Both the position numbers and the translations under genes were made by a program. From Panulirus ornatus (taxonomy: Eukaryota > Arthropoda > Malacostraca > Decapoda > Palinuridae): 64,000 nucleotides of DNA. How positions within the stretch are numbered: position 1 is the first letter of the stretch; each line of letters begins with the position of its first letter. Below the pieces are notes generated by a model. That model saw nothing but the letters and a program-made list of their open reading frames with translations, made no database searches and had not been told where the DNA came from. Shown here in pieces: positions 39,999-52,869 of this stretch. The stretch spans positions 22,232,278 through 22,296,277 of the forward strand of contig NC_092289.1 of NCBI RefSeq assembly GCF_036320965.1. Reading direction: 5' to 3'.

Positions 39999-40389
39999 CA
40001 GGGACATATCTAGGGGAAATAGCGCCTATGGCAAGCACTGAAATTGCAACCCTGCCTTAATTAAAGATGTACATACGGTGGATGTATATGGAAATATATA
40101 CAGTGTAGTTATAAACTGTTGAAGAAGAGTTAGGCCAAACTTAAATTTATATAGATTCTTAAAGACTTAAAGACTTGTTTGATCAAAATTGTAACGTAGA
40201 AGCGGTAATGCAACTGATAGTAGCAAAGTATTACTATAGTTGAAAAGTAGGTGAGTTTCTCACAAAACCAAAACGTTAGAAATATCAACGGGTTAGCATA
40301 TGTCAAAAACAAAAGAGGTTGAGTGGCGCCCCCCTTCAAGTGGCGCCCAGTGCACCTACCCTACCTGCCATGCTCTAGATACGCCAATG
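39999..40389 (+). mobile_element. TIR-bounded non-autonomous element (hAT-like ends), left copy
   Basis: Begins CAGGGACATATCTAGGGG and ends CTCTAGATACGCCAATG, which are imperfect inverted terminal repeats. The interior holds ATAGCGCCTATGGCAAGCA near the left and GTGGCGCCCCCCTTCAAGTG near the right. It is about 391 bases with no coding capacity. A related second copy lies at 41018-41418. CAGNGGCGTA-type ends occur in hAT-like MITEs; the superfamily is inference because no clear target duplication was found. Confidence 0.6.
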
Positions 40390-40395
40390 TAACTA

Positions 40396-41010
40396 TGACC
40401 TTCAATTTTTGGTATTTTCCTCAGAAAAAAAATTTACTTTAAAAACTCTTTATAAGAAGGATTTTTCATACTGAATAAAATACGGTGTTAAAATATCGTT
40501 TAGTCGTCTTTACGACATTCATTTAAGCTGATAAATGAAGTCAATTTTTTAGATAATTTCGGCTTTGCATCGTATTTACTGGGTATGTATCGGTAACTGA
40601 GAGCATTATGATATCTTTTCCATGATTATTTCAAGCATAGAATTGTTTGAACATCTTATCTTCCAATTTTGAAACAAAAAATTTTTTGAGCTAAAAAATA
40701 CCTTCAATTTTTGGCATTTTCCTCAGAAAAATAGATTTCCTGTAAAATCTCATTATAAGAAATATTTTCTTGCTGAATACAAATCTAGTGTTAAAATGTC
40801 GTTTTGTCCTCTTGATGACACTTGATTAAGCTGTTAAATGAAGTCAATTTTAAAATATTTCTGCTCATTTGCATCGTATTTAATGAGTATGTATCGGTAA
40901 ATGAGAGGATTACGATATATTTTCCATGATTCATTCAAGTATAGAAGTGTTTGAATATCTCATCTTTTTAATTTTGAAGTAAAAATTATTTTTAGCTAAA
41001 AAATACCCCT
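40396..41010. repeat. Two tandem 305-base units between the TIR elements
   Basis: Two diverged copies (about 40396-40700 and 40702-41010) share, in order, ACCTTCAATTTTTGG, TTTTCCTCAGAAAAA, GTTAAAAT, AAATGAAGTCAATTTT, TTTGCATCGTATTTA and GAGCTAAAAAATACC-like blocks. Confidence 0.8.
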
Positions 41011-41017
41011 ATATATT

Positions 41018-41418
41018 CAGAAGAGTATTTGCGGGAATAGCGCCTATGGCAAGCATTGAAATTGCGCCCCTGGCTTGAATAAAAAGGTACATACAGTGGA
41101 TGTATGAGAAAATATATACATGTTATCATAAAGTGTTGAAGAGTTAGGACAAGCTTAGATTTTTGTAAGCTCTTAAAGACTTAGAGTTAAAGACTTATTT
41201 TATCAGGATTGTAACGTAGAAACGGTAATGCAACTGATAGTAGCAAAATATTACCATAGTTGAAAAGTAGACGAGTTTCTTTTTTATCTCACAAAGCCAA
41301 ACCGTTAAAAATGTCATTCGAGCAGCATTTGTCAAAAAACAAACCTGTTGAGTGGCGCCCCCCTTCAAGTGGCGCCTAGGGCACCTGCCCTACCTACCAT
41401 ACCCTAGATACGCCACTG
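41018..41418 (+). mobile_element. TIR-bounded non-autonomous element, right copy
   Basis: Shares the whole internal layout of the left copy, from ATAGCGCCTATGGCAAGCAT to GAGTGGCGCCCCCCTTCAAG, and ends CCCTAGATACGCCACTG. The left terminus is more diverged (CAGAAGAGTATTTGCGGG). Confidence 0.6.
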
Positions 41419-41844
41419 GCTTGTGTTCTCGCACGGTAGATACACACACACACACTTTGGCAGTTACTTGTCGACCATTTCCTTATCCATGAACTTGAAT
41501 GGAGAGAGTTTGTCTCGTTGATATTTCTGCTGTTGTAGAGCTCTGGCCTCGGACTCCGTGCATCGTGTCGACCCCCAGATCTCTCTTGACGCTTGACTAA
41601 TCTATTTCCATTCTTACGTATTCGATTAGTGCCTGTCAGTCGTCCGTCCCCCAGTCCATCTTCCTTCGCTCCTCTCCCCCACATTCTGTTTTCTTCACCT
41701 TCCTGACGAACGATATTCTCCTCTCGATGTATCAGACAGACTTTGGAGCTTGTCTTGGTCCCATTGTAAGCTGGTGCAGTCCTTATGAGTTTGCACTTTG
41801 TCCATGACCATGGCTTCATCCTCAAACTTGTTCATAGAAGAATG

Positions 41845-41845
<1 letters not shown>

Positions 41846-41914
<69 letters not shown>
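41846..41914. repeat. GT microsatellite
   Basis: A pure GT tract of about 70 bases. Confidence 0.96.
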
Positions 41915-41916
<2 letters not shown>

Positions 41917-42051
41917 TGACTCACCAGGTAACCTAAGAGGAAGCTATCTGGTATCATCAAATCCACATTACCTTGCAAGAGACGAAGACATGGGAGGCTG
42001 GAAGCATGGGTTGTAGACCTCCCTTCCACCCAAGATCTACCCACCACTCAC

Positions 42052-42161
42052 CATCCTCTTGACCTCGGCGCTGCGGAGTGATGTGCTATCTGGCTCAGAC
42101 GTGAGGGCCGCCCGCCAGCTCAAGTTTGCCTGCCCAGACTGCTTGCTTGGTTGCTTCTCGC
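42052..42161 (-). CDS. Weak candidate exon
   Basis: A 36-codon open frame ends in the strong donor AGGATG|GTGAGT and is preceded by an acceptor-like CTCTTCATTAAG|GC. Composition is polar and protein-like (SEPDSTSLRSAEVKRM). No partner exon and no family are recognised. Confidence 0.15.
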
Positions 42162-42321
42162 CTTAATGAAGAGCACAGCCTTGGCAGAAGCGGACGCAAG
42201 GCCTTCCAGCCCCCGACCGACGGACCAGCCCTTCCCATCCGTCACCTTTAATGGAAGAGACTTCGGCCATCACCACCACCACCACCACCACTACACCCAA
42301 CAAGAGAACACTGCGTACAAC

Positions 42322-42541
42322 CAGAACATAACCTGGCCACCACACCCACCCTGGGAGCAGTGCATAGTACAACCAGAACATAACCTGGCCACCACACCCA
42401 CCCTGGGAGCAGTGCATAGTACAACCAGAACATAACCTGGCCACCACACCCACCCTGGGAGCAGTGCATAGTACAACCAGAACAAAACCTGGTCACCACA
42501 CCCACCCTAGGAGCAGTGCATAGTACAACCAGAACATAACC
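42322..42541. repeat. 52-base minisatellite, about four copies
   Basis: Unit contains ACATAACCTGGCCACCACAC then CCACCCTGGGAGCAGTGC. A CAC trinucleotide run lies just left at about 42268-42293. Confidence 0.95.
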
Positions 42542-43092
42542 TGGATATGTTCAGTGTAGGATAGTCCTGGAAAAGATCTGATATAAGGGGATATTCCATG
42601 AGTTGGGTCGTGGATGAATTGTGGTGGATCTAGTATGAAATAACCTGACGATATATATAGATCAGCCTCAGAAGAGGATCAAGAGCCTGAGAAGAAAACT
42701 TGAACACAAGGTAAATCTCTGGATCTGTAGCAGAAAGTGTGTTGTTTCCAGCACGTGATCTGGAACAACGCTTCTAAAGGTGATGTATTGTGAGGCGTCC
42801 AGCATCATGACAGCGAACCATTTAACTGCAGGAACCGTAGGGTGGGGGATGACAGCGAACTGCTGATTACCAAGGACTGTATCATGGAGTAACAGCGAGT
42901 CATTACCTATTAGAAAACCAGGAGGAGGTGTGCTGAAGCTTCGGACAGGTCGACGCGAGTGACGCACGGCAGTGGACCAGGAGAGCGAATCTTTGACGTT
43001 CCGAAGCAGTGGTCCGAACTTGCCTCTACCCTACTGGACTTCCACATGCTTTCGACTGGACTCTTCTCCCGGATAGGGTCTTAGTGTTACCT

Positions 43093-43204
43093 TGGACCGC
43101 TTTGCAGGAGCTCTTGCAGTTCCACGGCTGCGCTACTTTCGGTTAGCATGGAAATGATGGCCTCATCTGGAGTGAATTCTTTGACGAGACTGTACTCTCA
43201 ATCT

Positions 43205-43206
<2 letters not shown>
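43093..43206 (+). repeat. Dispersed repeat family with CCTGCAGCT core, copy 3
   Basis: Shares GGAGCTCTTGCAGTTCC, GGCTGCGCTAC, TAGCATGGA, ATGGCCTC and TTTGACGAGACTGTACTC blocks with copies at 3864 and 8251. It ends at a TA tract (43205-43244). Confidence 0.45.
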
Positions 43207-43248
<42 letters not shown>

Positions 43249-43814
43249 GGTGCTACAGGAACCGATGAGGCAACCACCACAACTACCACAACCACAACCA
43301 TTACCACCATATATACAAACATTACCACCACCACCATTTACGTTCCTTCTGGCAGCTCCTCCAACACTCTAGGATAACCTTCATACTCGAGGATAACCTC
43401 CATACTCACCACAGATCCTGAAGGTGACCATCACACCTATTATACACCATCCTGCCTGACAGACGTCCGCTGGATCAACACCACATCTGCTTCTGTTATC
43501 GGTCAATATTTCCTTTTCAAGGAGGAATTATTTCTAGAGTCACTCCACGAAAATGGGCCTCTGTTTGTCTCATGTATCAGCTCATGTATCAGTAGACCAC
43601 GGAGCTCACCCCGTGCACACTGTCCTATAGAACTTCCGAGGCAGTACACCGTTGCCTTACTCTCTGGCCCTGTGGTTAGGGATGAGGTGCAGGAAAACAA
43701 GGACGTCCTCGCCCTTAACGCCTGGTGTCACGGTCGTCCCCACTGATCGTTCCAGACTGCTTCGTGAACCACCACATTAACCCGTTTTCCATATCACCGT
43801 CATTTCACCCAGAG

Positions 43815-43890
43815 GATTCAACCCGAAACGAATATAATGGGTTTCGAACCGCTACTCTTGTCATTTGACAGCATCGACACAGTGCCCTAT
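43815..43890 (-). repeat. tRNA-derived SINE head, degenerate
   Basis: The minus strand reads GTCGAGATAGGGCACTG then, about 30 bases on, AGTAGCGGTTCGAAACCC, an A-box-like and a near-perfect B-box sequence at tRNA spacing. The acceptor stem does not pair, so a functional tRNA is unlikely. Confidence 0.4.
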
Positions 43891-44145
43891 CTCGACCTAC
43901 CTCACCAGCATGTAAAGATTTCATTTGCCATCGTATGGTTGCAGAAAGATCAGATCCCACCCACCTACGCTACGCTACCCGGACGACCAATGTGGGGCGT
44001 TAGATCAATAAAGAGGGTTTTGGTGCGGATACAGCTGGCTCGGGTGTATGCTCAGCTGGTTGGTGCCTGTCTCTCGGGGGTTTCATTGAGGGATGTTCCA
44101 GAGGTCCAGGTGGCTCATCAGATACGTGTATAGATTCTGCGGCAG

Positions 44146-44148
<3 letters not shown>

Positions 44149-44176
<28 letters not shown>
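44149..44176. repeat. GT microsatellite
   Basis: A short pure GT tract. Confidence 0.93.
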
Positions 44177-44179
<3 letters not shown>

Positions 44180-44296
44180 ACAAGGATTGAACAGGGGAGC
44201 CAGCTTTGACACAAGACCTGGTGGACTATGGCGAGATAATCTCCTTCATGACTAATAGTAGCCTTAACTCTTGGTCTGTGTCAGTGGAGACGACAG

Positions 44297-44470
44297 TAAA
44301 GCAGAAGGCTCCTCCCCACCCACCACTGTAGATGGGGGCAGGACAGGAAAGCAGAAGGCTCCTCCCCACCCACCACTGTAGATGGGGGCTGGACAGGAAA
44401 GCAGATGGCTCCTCCCCACCCACCACTGTAGATGGAGGCAGGACAGGAAAGCAGAAGGCTCCTCCCCACT
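44297..44470. repeat. 50-base minisatellite, about 3.5 copies
   Basis: Exact 50-base spacing of GCAGAAGGCTCCTCCCCACC with GGGGGCAGGACAGGAAA. Confidence 0.95.
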
Positions 44471-44796
44471 CATGACCCCTGCCGACAGAATGGTTGAAGG
44501 ACGGTATACGAGGTAGAAGAGTGAAGTAAGACAGATCTTGGCCTCGGTATTAACTCTATTAGCTTAGATAAACGTAAGGCCCAGTGCGTAGCGGAGTTTC
44601 GTCGTATACACTTCATCTCAGCGACATGGCAGCTGGCTGAACCAGTTTCTAGCAATTACTTCATAGAAAAAAACAACAACTTCTAGTGTCGCGTTTGTGC
44701 CTAGTTTTTTTAGCACGGAAACTTACTGTTCATTGACGTCCTCCCTTGCATTGTAAGCCTTTGGCTGCGTTTGATAGAATTCTGATTCATTATCGT

Positions 44797-46816
<2,020 letters not shown>

Positions 46817-46896
<80 letters not shown>
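46817..46896. repeat. CT microsatellite
   Basis: A pure CT tract of about 80 bases. Confidence 0.97.
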
Positions 46897-46899
<3 letters not shown>

Positions 46900-47397
46900 G
46901 GCGTCGTTCCCTGCCCACCCCCAGGAGCGCCACCTGGCGTGCAGCGTCCCGTGTAATGGGCGGGACATCAGTATATATTTTGTCCCCAGTGGGCCGGAGG
47001 AGCGAGCGGAACATTGTTGACATTAGGAACCCCTTCCCCCAGGCACGGTAATGGCCCGTTCACGTTTTCTCCCTCGTTTTCTGTGACCCTCCAAGTCTGA
47101 AAGAAAATTTAAGTATAACTCATTTAAACTTGTTTTTCGTCATGTAGCCAAGCAAAGGGTTGAAGTTCCGTATAATCCTCAAAAGCGAGAAATCAGGCGC
47201 TTATTATGTACTTTGAAGCCATCATATGGCAGCAGGTTTTTATAAATGATTATAAACTTGACATCTATATAATTCTTAACACTGGGTGAAAGAGTAAATA
47301 TGTATAACCAGTGGTGGAGTTTAGGGGGTGGATTGTAGTGATGGAGATGTGTTGGAGAAAAAAAAATATGCGTCCACCCTTGAGATCTAATGTGCAA

Positions 47398-47600
47398 GAT
47401 GATATGTAGATAGATGGAGAGATATATTTAAGATAGAGGGAGAATGAGATAGATGAAGAGATATATTTAAGATAGAGGGAGAATGAGATAGATGGAGAGA
47501 TATATTTAAGATAGAGGGAGAATGAGATAGATGGAGAGAGATATTTAAGATAGAGGAAGAATGAGATAGATGGCGAGATATATTCAAGATAGAGGGAGAA
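47398..47600. repeat. 39-base minisatellite, five copies
   Basis: Unit contains GATATATTTAAGATAGAGGG and AGAATGAGATAGATGG. Confidence 0.94.
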
Positions 47601-47840
47601 TGATGGAAGTGAGGGAGTCAGACTAAGACCCTCTCGTGTGACCTCTGTACTTCTCTCGCGCTCCCGCTCACATCATGACCATCGGGGTGACACGGTAAGC
47701 TAGGCGGTGGTGCCGGGTCAAGTCAGGTCAGAGGTCAGTAGGAACAAACAGTGAGGGAGTGGCTGGTGGAGGGTTTTTTTTTGTCTGTGGTGTTGGTTGT
47801 CAGACGCATGACAGGGTATCAGTCGCTCTGTGTGCACGTG

Positions 47841-47957
<117 letters not shown>

Positions 47958-48100
47958 CCTGTGACCAGCCAGCGTCAGGTGTGGTAATACCCGAGCAACT
48001 CTTGATTGGTTTATTCTACTTTTATGTTCCATGTCTAATTCTCTCCAAATTTTCCTCTCCACCGAGATGGGCTACGGCTTTTGCCCCTGCCATGTTGGAT

Positions 48101-48101
<1 letters not shown>

Positions 48102-48178
<77 letters not shown>
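48102..48178. repeat. GA microsatellite
   Basis: A pure GA tract only 150 bases from the CT tract to its left. Confidence 0.97.
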
Positions 48179-48184
<6 letters not shown>

Positions 48185-48282
48185 GGGGGGAGTTAAGAAC
48201 CCCCATGGTCCTGCGTGAGTCGCCTGTGGTCTCATGATAATTCCAGTGACTTCGGTCATTTCAGGGTTTTTTTTTTCACGGT

Positions 48283-48400
48283 AATTACAAGTTACTACAG
48301 GTTACTGTTGGTTACTACCGGTCATTACTGGTTACTGCTGGTTACTACAGGTCATTACTGGTTACTGCTGGTTACTACAGGTCATTACTGGTTACTACAG
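48283..48400. repeat. GGTTACT-based short tandem repeat
   Basis: Nested units of GGTTACTGCT and GGTTACTACAGGTCATTACT with a period of about 30 bases. Confidence 0.88.
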
Positions 48401-48559
48401 GATTTTATTGACCCAGATAACCTCCAGGAGAAATATTTTTTCATAACTCCTACAACTTTTGTGCTAACATGTTACGTGCCGGAAAATTATAATAACCCCG
48501 TAATATACCTGATCATCCTAACTTCCTCGTTATTTCCATGAAAGAAATGATGTATAACT

Positions 48560-48692
48560 CGTCTGGAAATAACAGCCCTTCCAGACCTTACCGGGAAATT
48601 GTGGCTCTGACAGACCTTTCCTGGAAGCAATTCCAGACCTTCCCTGGAAAGAATGGCCTTCAGACTTTTCCTAGAGATACTATGTTCCAGAC
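48560..48692. repeat. Diverged CCAGACCTT minisatellite, left part
   Basis: Repeats of CCAGACCTTNCCTGGAAA at 25-30-base spacing. The same array resumes at 49811-49950, showing that the LINE between them inserted into it. Confidence 0.75.
48679..48692. repeat. Target-site duplication, left copy
   Basis: ACTATGTTCCAGAC, repeated exactly at 49811-49824 on the other side of the LINE insertion. Confidence 0.88.
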
Positions 48693-49810
48693 ATGTGATG
48701 TCTCCATGGTTGTTTAATTTGTTTATGGATGGGGTTGTAAGGGAGGTAAATGCAAGAGTCCTGGAAAGAGGGGCAAGTATGAAGTCTGTTGGGGATGAGA
48801 GAGCTTGGGAAGTGAGTCAGTTGTTGTTCGCTGATGATACAGCGCTGGTGGCTGATTCATGTGAGAAACTGCAGAAGCTGGTGACTGAGTTTGGTAAAGT
48901 GTGTGGAAGAAGAAAGTTGAGAGTAAATGTGAATAAGAGCAAGGTTATTAGGTACAGTAGGGGTGAGGGTCAAGTCAATTGGGAGGTGAGTTTGAATGGA
49001 GAAAAACTGGAGGAAGTGAAGTGTTTTAGATATCTGGGAGTGGATCTGTCAGCGGATGGAACCATGGAAGCGGAAGTGGATCATAGGGTGGGGGAGGGGG
49101 CGAAAATTTTGGGAGCCTTGAAAAATGTGTGGAAGTCGAGAACACTATCTCGGAAAGCAAAAATGGGTATGTTTGAGGGAATAGTGGTTCCAACAATGTT
49201 GTATGGTTGCGAGGCGTGGGCTATGGATAGAGATGTGCGCAGGAGGATGGATGTGCTGGAAATGAGATGTTTGAGGACAATGTGTGGTGTGAGGTGGTTT
49301 GATCGAGTAAGTAACGTAAGGGTAAGAGAGATGTGTGGAAATAAAAAGAGCGTGGTTGAGAGAGCAGAAGAGGGTGTTTTGAAATGGTTTGGGCACATGG
49401 AGAGAATGAGTGAGGAGAGATTGACCAAGAGGATATATGTGTCGGAGGTGGAGGGAACAAGGAGAAGAGGGAGACCAAATTGGAGGTGGAAAGATGGAGT
49501 GAAAAAGATTTTGTGTGATCGGGGCCTGAACATGCAGGAGGGTGAAAGGAGGGCAAGAAATAGAGTGAATTGGAGTCATGTGGTATACAGGGGTTGACGT
49601 GCTGTCAGTGGATTGAAGCAAGGCATGTGAAGCGTCTGGGGTAAACCATGGAAAGCTGTGTAGGTATATATATTTGCGTGTGTGGACGTGTGTATGTACA
49701 TGTGTATGGGGGGGGGGGGGTTGGGCCATTTCTTTCGTCTGTTTCCTTGCGCTACCTCGCAAACGCGGGAGACGGCGACAAAGTATAAAAAAAAAAAAAA
49801 AAAAAAAAAA
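48693..49810 (+). mobile_element. LINE (non-LTR retrotransposon), 5'-truncated, copy 1
   Basis: An insertion of about 1118 bases flanked by an exact 14-base duplication. It carries the end of a reverse transcriptase ORF, a 3' UTR with TGCGCTACCTCGCAAACGCG and GGAGACGGCGACAAAGTATA, and a poly-A tail at about 49787-49810. Truncation lies just before the MSPWLFN motif. This is the normal outcome of target-primed reverse transcription. Confidence 0.92.
48695..49597 (+). pseudogene. Reverse transcriptase C-terminal fragment, LINE copy 1
   Basis: About 300 codons, open to the TGA at 49597. Visible motifs: MSPWLFNLFMD (RT motif B region), SQLLFADDTALVADS with the catalytic FADD, NVNKSKV, YLGVDLS (thumb-side motif) and, further on, KWFGHMERM and RRRGRPNWRWKDGVKK. 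Endonuclease and N-terminal RT motifs are missing because of truncation, so it cannot be active alone. Residues are intact with no frameshift, indicating a young insertion. The clade is uncertain; the WFGH...RRGRP tail occurs in RTE-like and related animal LINEs. Confidence 0.88.
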
Positions 49811-49824
49811 ACTATGTTCCAGAC
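49811..49824. repeat. Target-site duplication, right copy
   Basis: Exact second copy of the 14-base ACTATGTTCCAGAC directly after the LINE poly-A tail. The diverged CCAGACC minisatellite continues from here to about 49950. Confidence 0.88.
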
Positions 49825-49983
49825 CTTGCCTGGAAATAATAACTTCCAGGCTCCCACAGGAAATAATAATCTCCAGACCTTTACCAGACGTGATAACGCC
49901 CAGACCTTCCTTCCCTGGAAATGATAACTTTTATGCCTGGAAATGATAACTAGATTATTAGTTACTTCTGAATTGACATGAAT

Positions 49984-50090
49984 TCACGACCCTTGAGCAC
50001 GATGGCACGACCCTTGAGCACGAGCCTTGAGCAAGATGGCACGACCCTTGAGCACGATGGCACGACCCTTGAGCACGATGGCACGAGTCG
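49984..50090 (-). repeat. 21-base tandem repeat array, copy C
   Basis: About five units with core CACGACCCTTGAGCACGATG, the same family and orientation as the array at 1.6 kb. One unit is shortened. Confidence 0.9.
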
Positions 50091-50094
50091 AAGG

Positions 50095-50651
50095 ACAGGT
50101 CTTTCATCCCATGTTCTTCACAGACAAGTGAGACGTTAGTGAGGGCTTTGGTTCAGTAATTCGGCAGGCTCAGGACCCGCCTGCAGAGGGGATTTCAAGG
50201 ACGTTGTTGTCAACCATTAAGGAGATCTTCTTTCATGGGAGATAAGATGGGGGTGGGAGACCCTGGCTTGAAGGGAGAGGGAGTTCATGAAGTAGGAGCG
50301 TCGGGTCGTGGAGGAGTGTATGAGGTGGACCTCCGGATGAAAGATTCACACCGAACTCCTCTTTCCTCACTCACGGGGACGGCAGATAAGTACAAGTCAT
50401 ACTCATCTTACTGTCCTCATGACTGACAGTTTCACTCCCTTGTTCCAACCTTATAGCCAGAGCCATACACTCTGGCCACGCCTCCTACCCGCTTCCCCGT
50501 ACTTCCTAAGCACGCAACATACCCACCACCACGGCCATTGTCCCCATTACCAACGCGTCGTGGCCTCGCCACTATAATGATTCAGCCAGGCCACACCCTT
50601 CATGGTAATACAACCCACTCGAGTGTACATTTTTGTTTGTGTGGCTGTACG

Positions 50652-50689
<38 letters not shown>

Positions 50690-51735
50690 TAACGACACGC
50701 TGGTGTATGTGCGTGTGTGCGTGTGGCGTCTCTGTTTGCGTGCTTGTGTTCGTGATGGGTTGACGCGTTTCTGTACAGTTGCCTCGAGAAATAATATGAA
50801 GCACAGAACTTGCTTCCTCATATAACAGAGACAGGAGCAACTTGCGTGACATTCGACGTCAAACCCCGGAGTGCATTTTCCTGGTGCCTGTACAAACGTG
50901 GTAGCGCATAGCCCTTTACATCATCCAACGTCATCAAGGTAACTCACGCACGAGGAGCCAGGTCACTCCTGACGCAGGAGGAGGTCCGCAGAGACGTTAC
51001 CAGACGCAGGTCGTGGCGGCTCGCCACGCCTCACACCTGCCTCACGGTCAAGCTAAAAAAATTCCTCTATCGTCTTTCACTGCTCCACGTGTATCGTCTT
51101 GAATAAACCCTCCCTGTGCTGTACTTTGCAAGAACATTATAGATGTTGAGGAGGGAGGAAGTAGTCTGTCGACTGAATAACGATGGAACGACGTAACGAG
51201 CAGTCACTCGATGGTTGGTTTGTTGTGGCGGGTAGGGCCACCAGCCACACGGTATTGGCTTTAGTGTCGTCACATGAATGGTGGTGAAGAGACGGCCGGA
51301 TGGAGCTCACTCCCTGCGTGAAGGAGATCTGAGGTTGCAGGTATGTGTGTGTGTGTATATCTCAGCTGCTGCAGCGAATGACGTGGGAGGAGGGAGGGAG
51401 GTGAGGTGGTGAGGACTGGCTGGGTCAGGAGTATTAAGCTGGCTCGGCTGTGTGGTGCTACAAGCGACTTAGATGGGGACTCAGGATAGCTTGTTTACAT
51501 CTTGCTCGAGCCGCGTTAGCATAGATAGTGGGCACAGTACTGCAGCATGAGTTGATGTAGTGGGAGACGGATGTAAGGCGGGTATTTTATTCATATCAGG
51601 AAGTAACCGTTGCCGAGCAAACTGTCGGTCTGTAAGGGTCGTTATGCTGGGTGGGTGACGACCGTCCGTCACTCCCCGGCGTCGTAGTGCACTTCCACCC
51701 CAGGGTTGCCGTCACCAACCCTGGGGTTCATGGTG
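50095..51735. other. Non-coding stretch with a short GT tract
   Basis: A GT tract lies at about 50655-50687. No exon with paired splice signals was identified. Confidence 0.4.
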
Positions 51736-51739
51736 GTCG

Positions 51740-51884
51740 TTACCCACCCAGGGGGGTAGTGGTGGTCCCGGCTAGCGACCCCATTGCCGTAACAACCGTA
51801 GTTGGCAGAAAGTTGTAGGATCGACCCCGTCTTGTGTGCTCCGGCAGTGCGCTGCTCTCACGGTATAGCCTCGTAGTAGTTGAC
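51740..51884 (-). CDS. Candidate terminal exon, minus strand
   Basis: A strong acceptor TGTCATTTTCAG|G is followed in phase 2 by an open frame of 47 codons to a TAA, starting STTTRLYRESSALPEHTRRG. A second frame is also open for about 37 codons, so the reading is ambiguous. It could be a 3' exon of the gene proposed upstream at 57.5-63.4 kb, but no intermediate exon links the phases. Confidence 0.2.
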
Positions 51885-52549
51885 CTGAAAATGACAGGCA
51901 GTTTGTGACTGAGCCTTCGATCGAGGTATCTCCCTCCCCTTCCCCCCCCCCCTCTCCCCCTCCGGGTAAGACGACGTAGAGGCTTGGGGATGGGAGAGGG
52001 GGGGGGGGGGGGCATAGATGTGGTCGCCTTATATAAGCCAGCGACTTCCCGGTGTCGGCCGCCACGCCCCAGAGATTCCCCCATCGTCCGGCCGGCCTGG
52101 CCTACGCCTCCCTCCCTCCCTCCCTTCCTGTATATCATTATCTTATCATACCCGCACGTCGTCAGGAGTCTCTCACCTGGGCTAAACGGGTTCCTTTGTT
52201 ACCCAGGGACGTCTTTTGTTACGCAAAGTCGTACTTGACCATAATTTACGCAGTTGAGGCCGGAGCTGAGAGGGACCAAGTTGTGAGAGAGAACCTCCTC
52301 CGAGTTGTGGATAAGAAAATATGTACACGTTGTTAGTGGCCTCTCTGGTGGAGAGCGGGGCAAGTGAGGGGCTCGAGTGGGACTGGGAGGGTGAAGTGGT
52401 CGGGGCGAGGGAGGCTCCCCTGCCACGCTGATCTAAGACTCCAGCGGTGTGGAAAGTGTGTAAACAGTTGAAGGTCAAGGGGGCGGATAAAAGGGTTGAT
52501 GTGGAGGGTCGTCCAGAGTCTTATCGTGAGCTGCGTCGTGTAAACCCTC

Positions 52550-52553
<4 letters not shown>

Positions 52554-52595
<42 letters not shown>
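52554..52595. repeat. CT microsatellite
   Basis: A pure CT tract. Confidence 0.95.
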
Positions 52596-52598
<3 letters not shown>

Positions 52599-52798
52599 GT
52601 AAACTATGTAGTGATATCGGTGTTCGAGAGGAGTGGATGGCCAGTAGAAGAGGTGAGACTGTCGTGTCGTGTTGTTCTCAAAGCACCACAGTCGTCCTGG
52701 TGCCAAACATTCGTTGTAACTCACCCACGAGAACTGCTGTCTTGTCCGTCGATGTCCACATGTTTAACTTTAATGCAAAACATTTTTTCTCATATATT

Positions 52799-52800
<2 letters not shown>

Positions 52801-52867
<67 letters not shown>
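52801..52867. repeat. TA microsatellite at LINE copy 2 insertion site
   Basis: A pure TA tract that runs directly into the truncated 5' end of LINE copy 2. A second TA tract at 53879-53906 follows the poly-A tail, so the element sits inside a TA repeat. Confidence 0.95.

Positions 52868-52869
<2 letters not shown>

Noticed and set aside
49081..49597. Long minus-strand frames opposite the LINE reverse transcriptase (and the same at 53142-53682)
   Set aside because: They are antisense shadows of the RT frame caused by its purine-rich codon use. Both LINE copies show the same shadow.
52029..52036. TATATAAG, a TATA-box-like element on the plus strand
   Set aside because: No start codon with exon support follows, and TA-rich octamers are expected by chance in this sequence.
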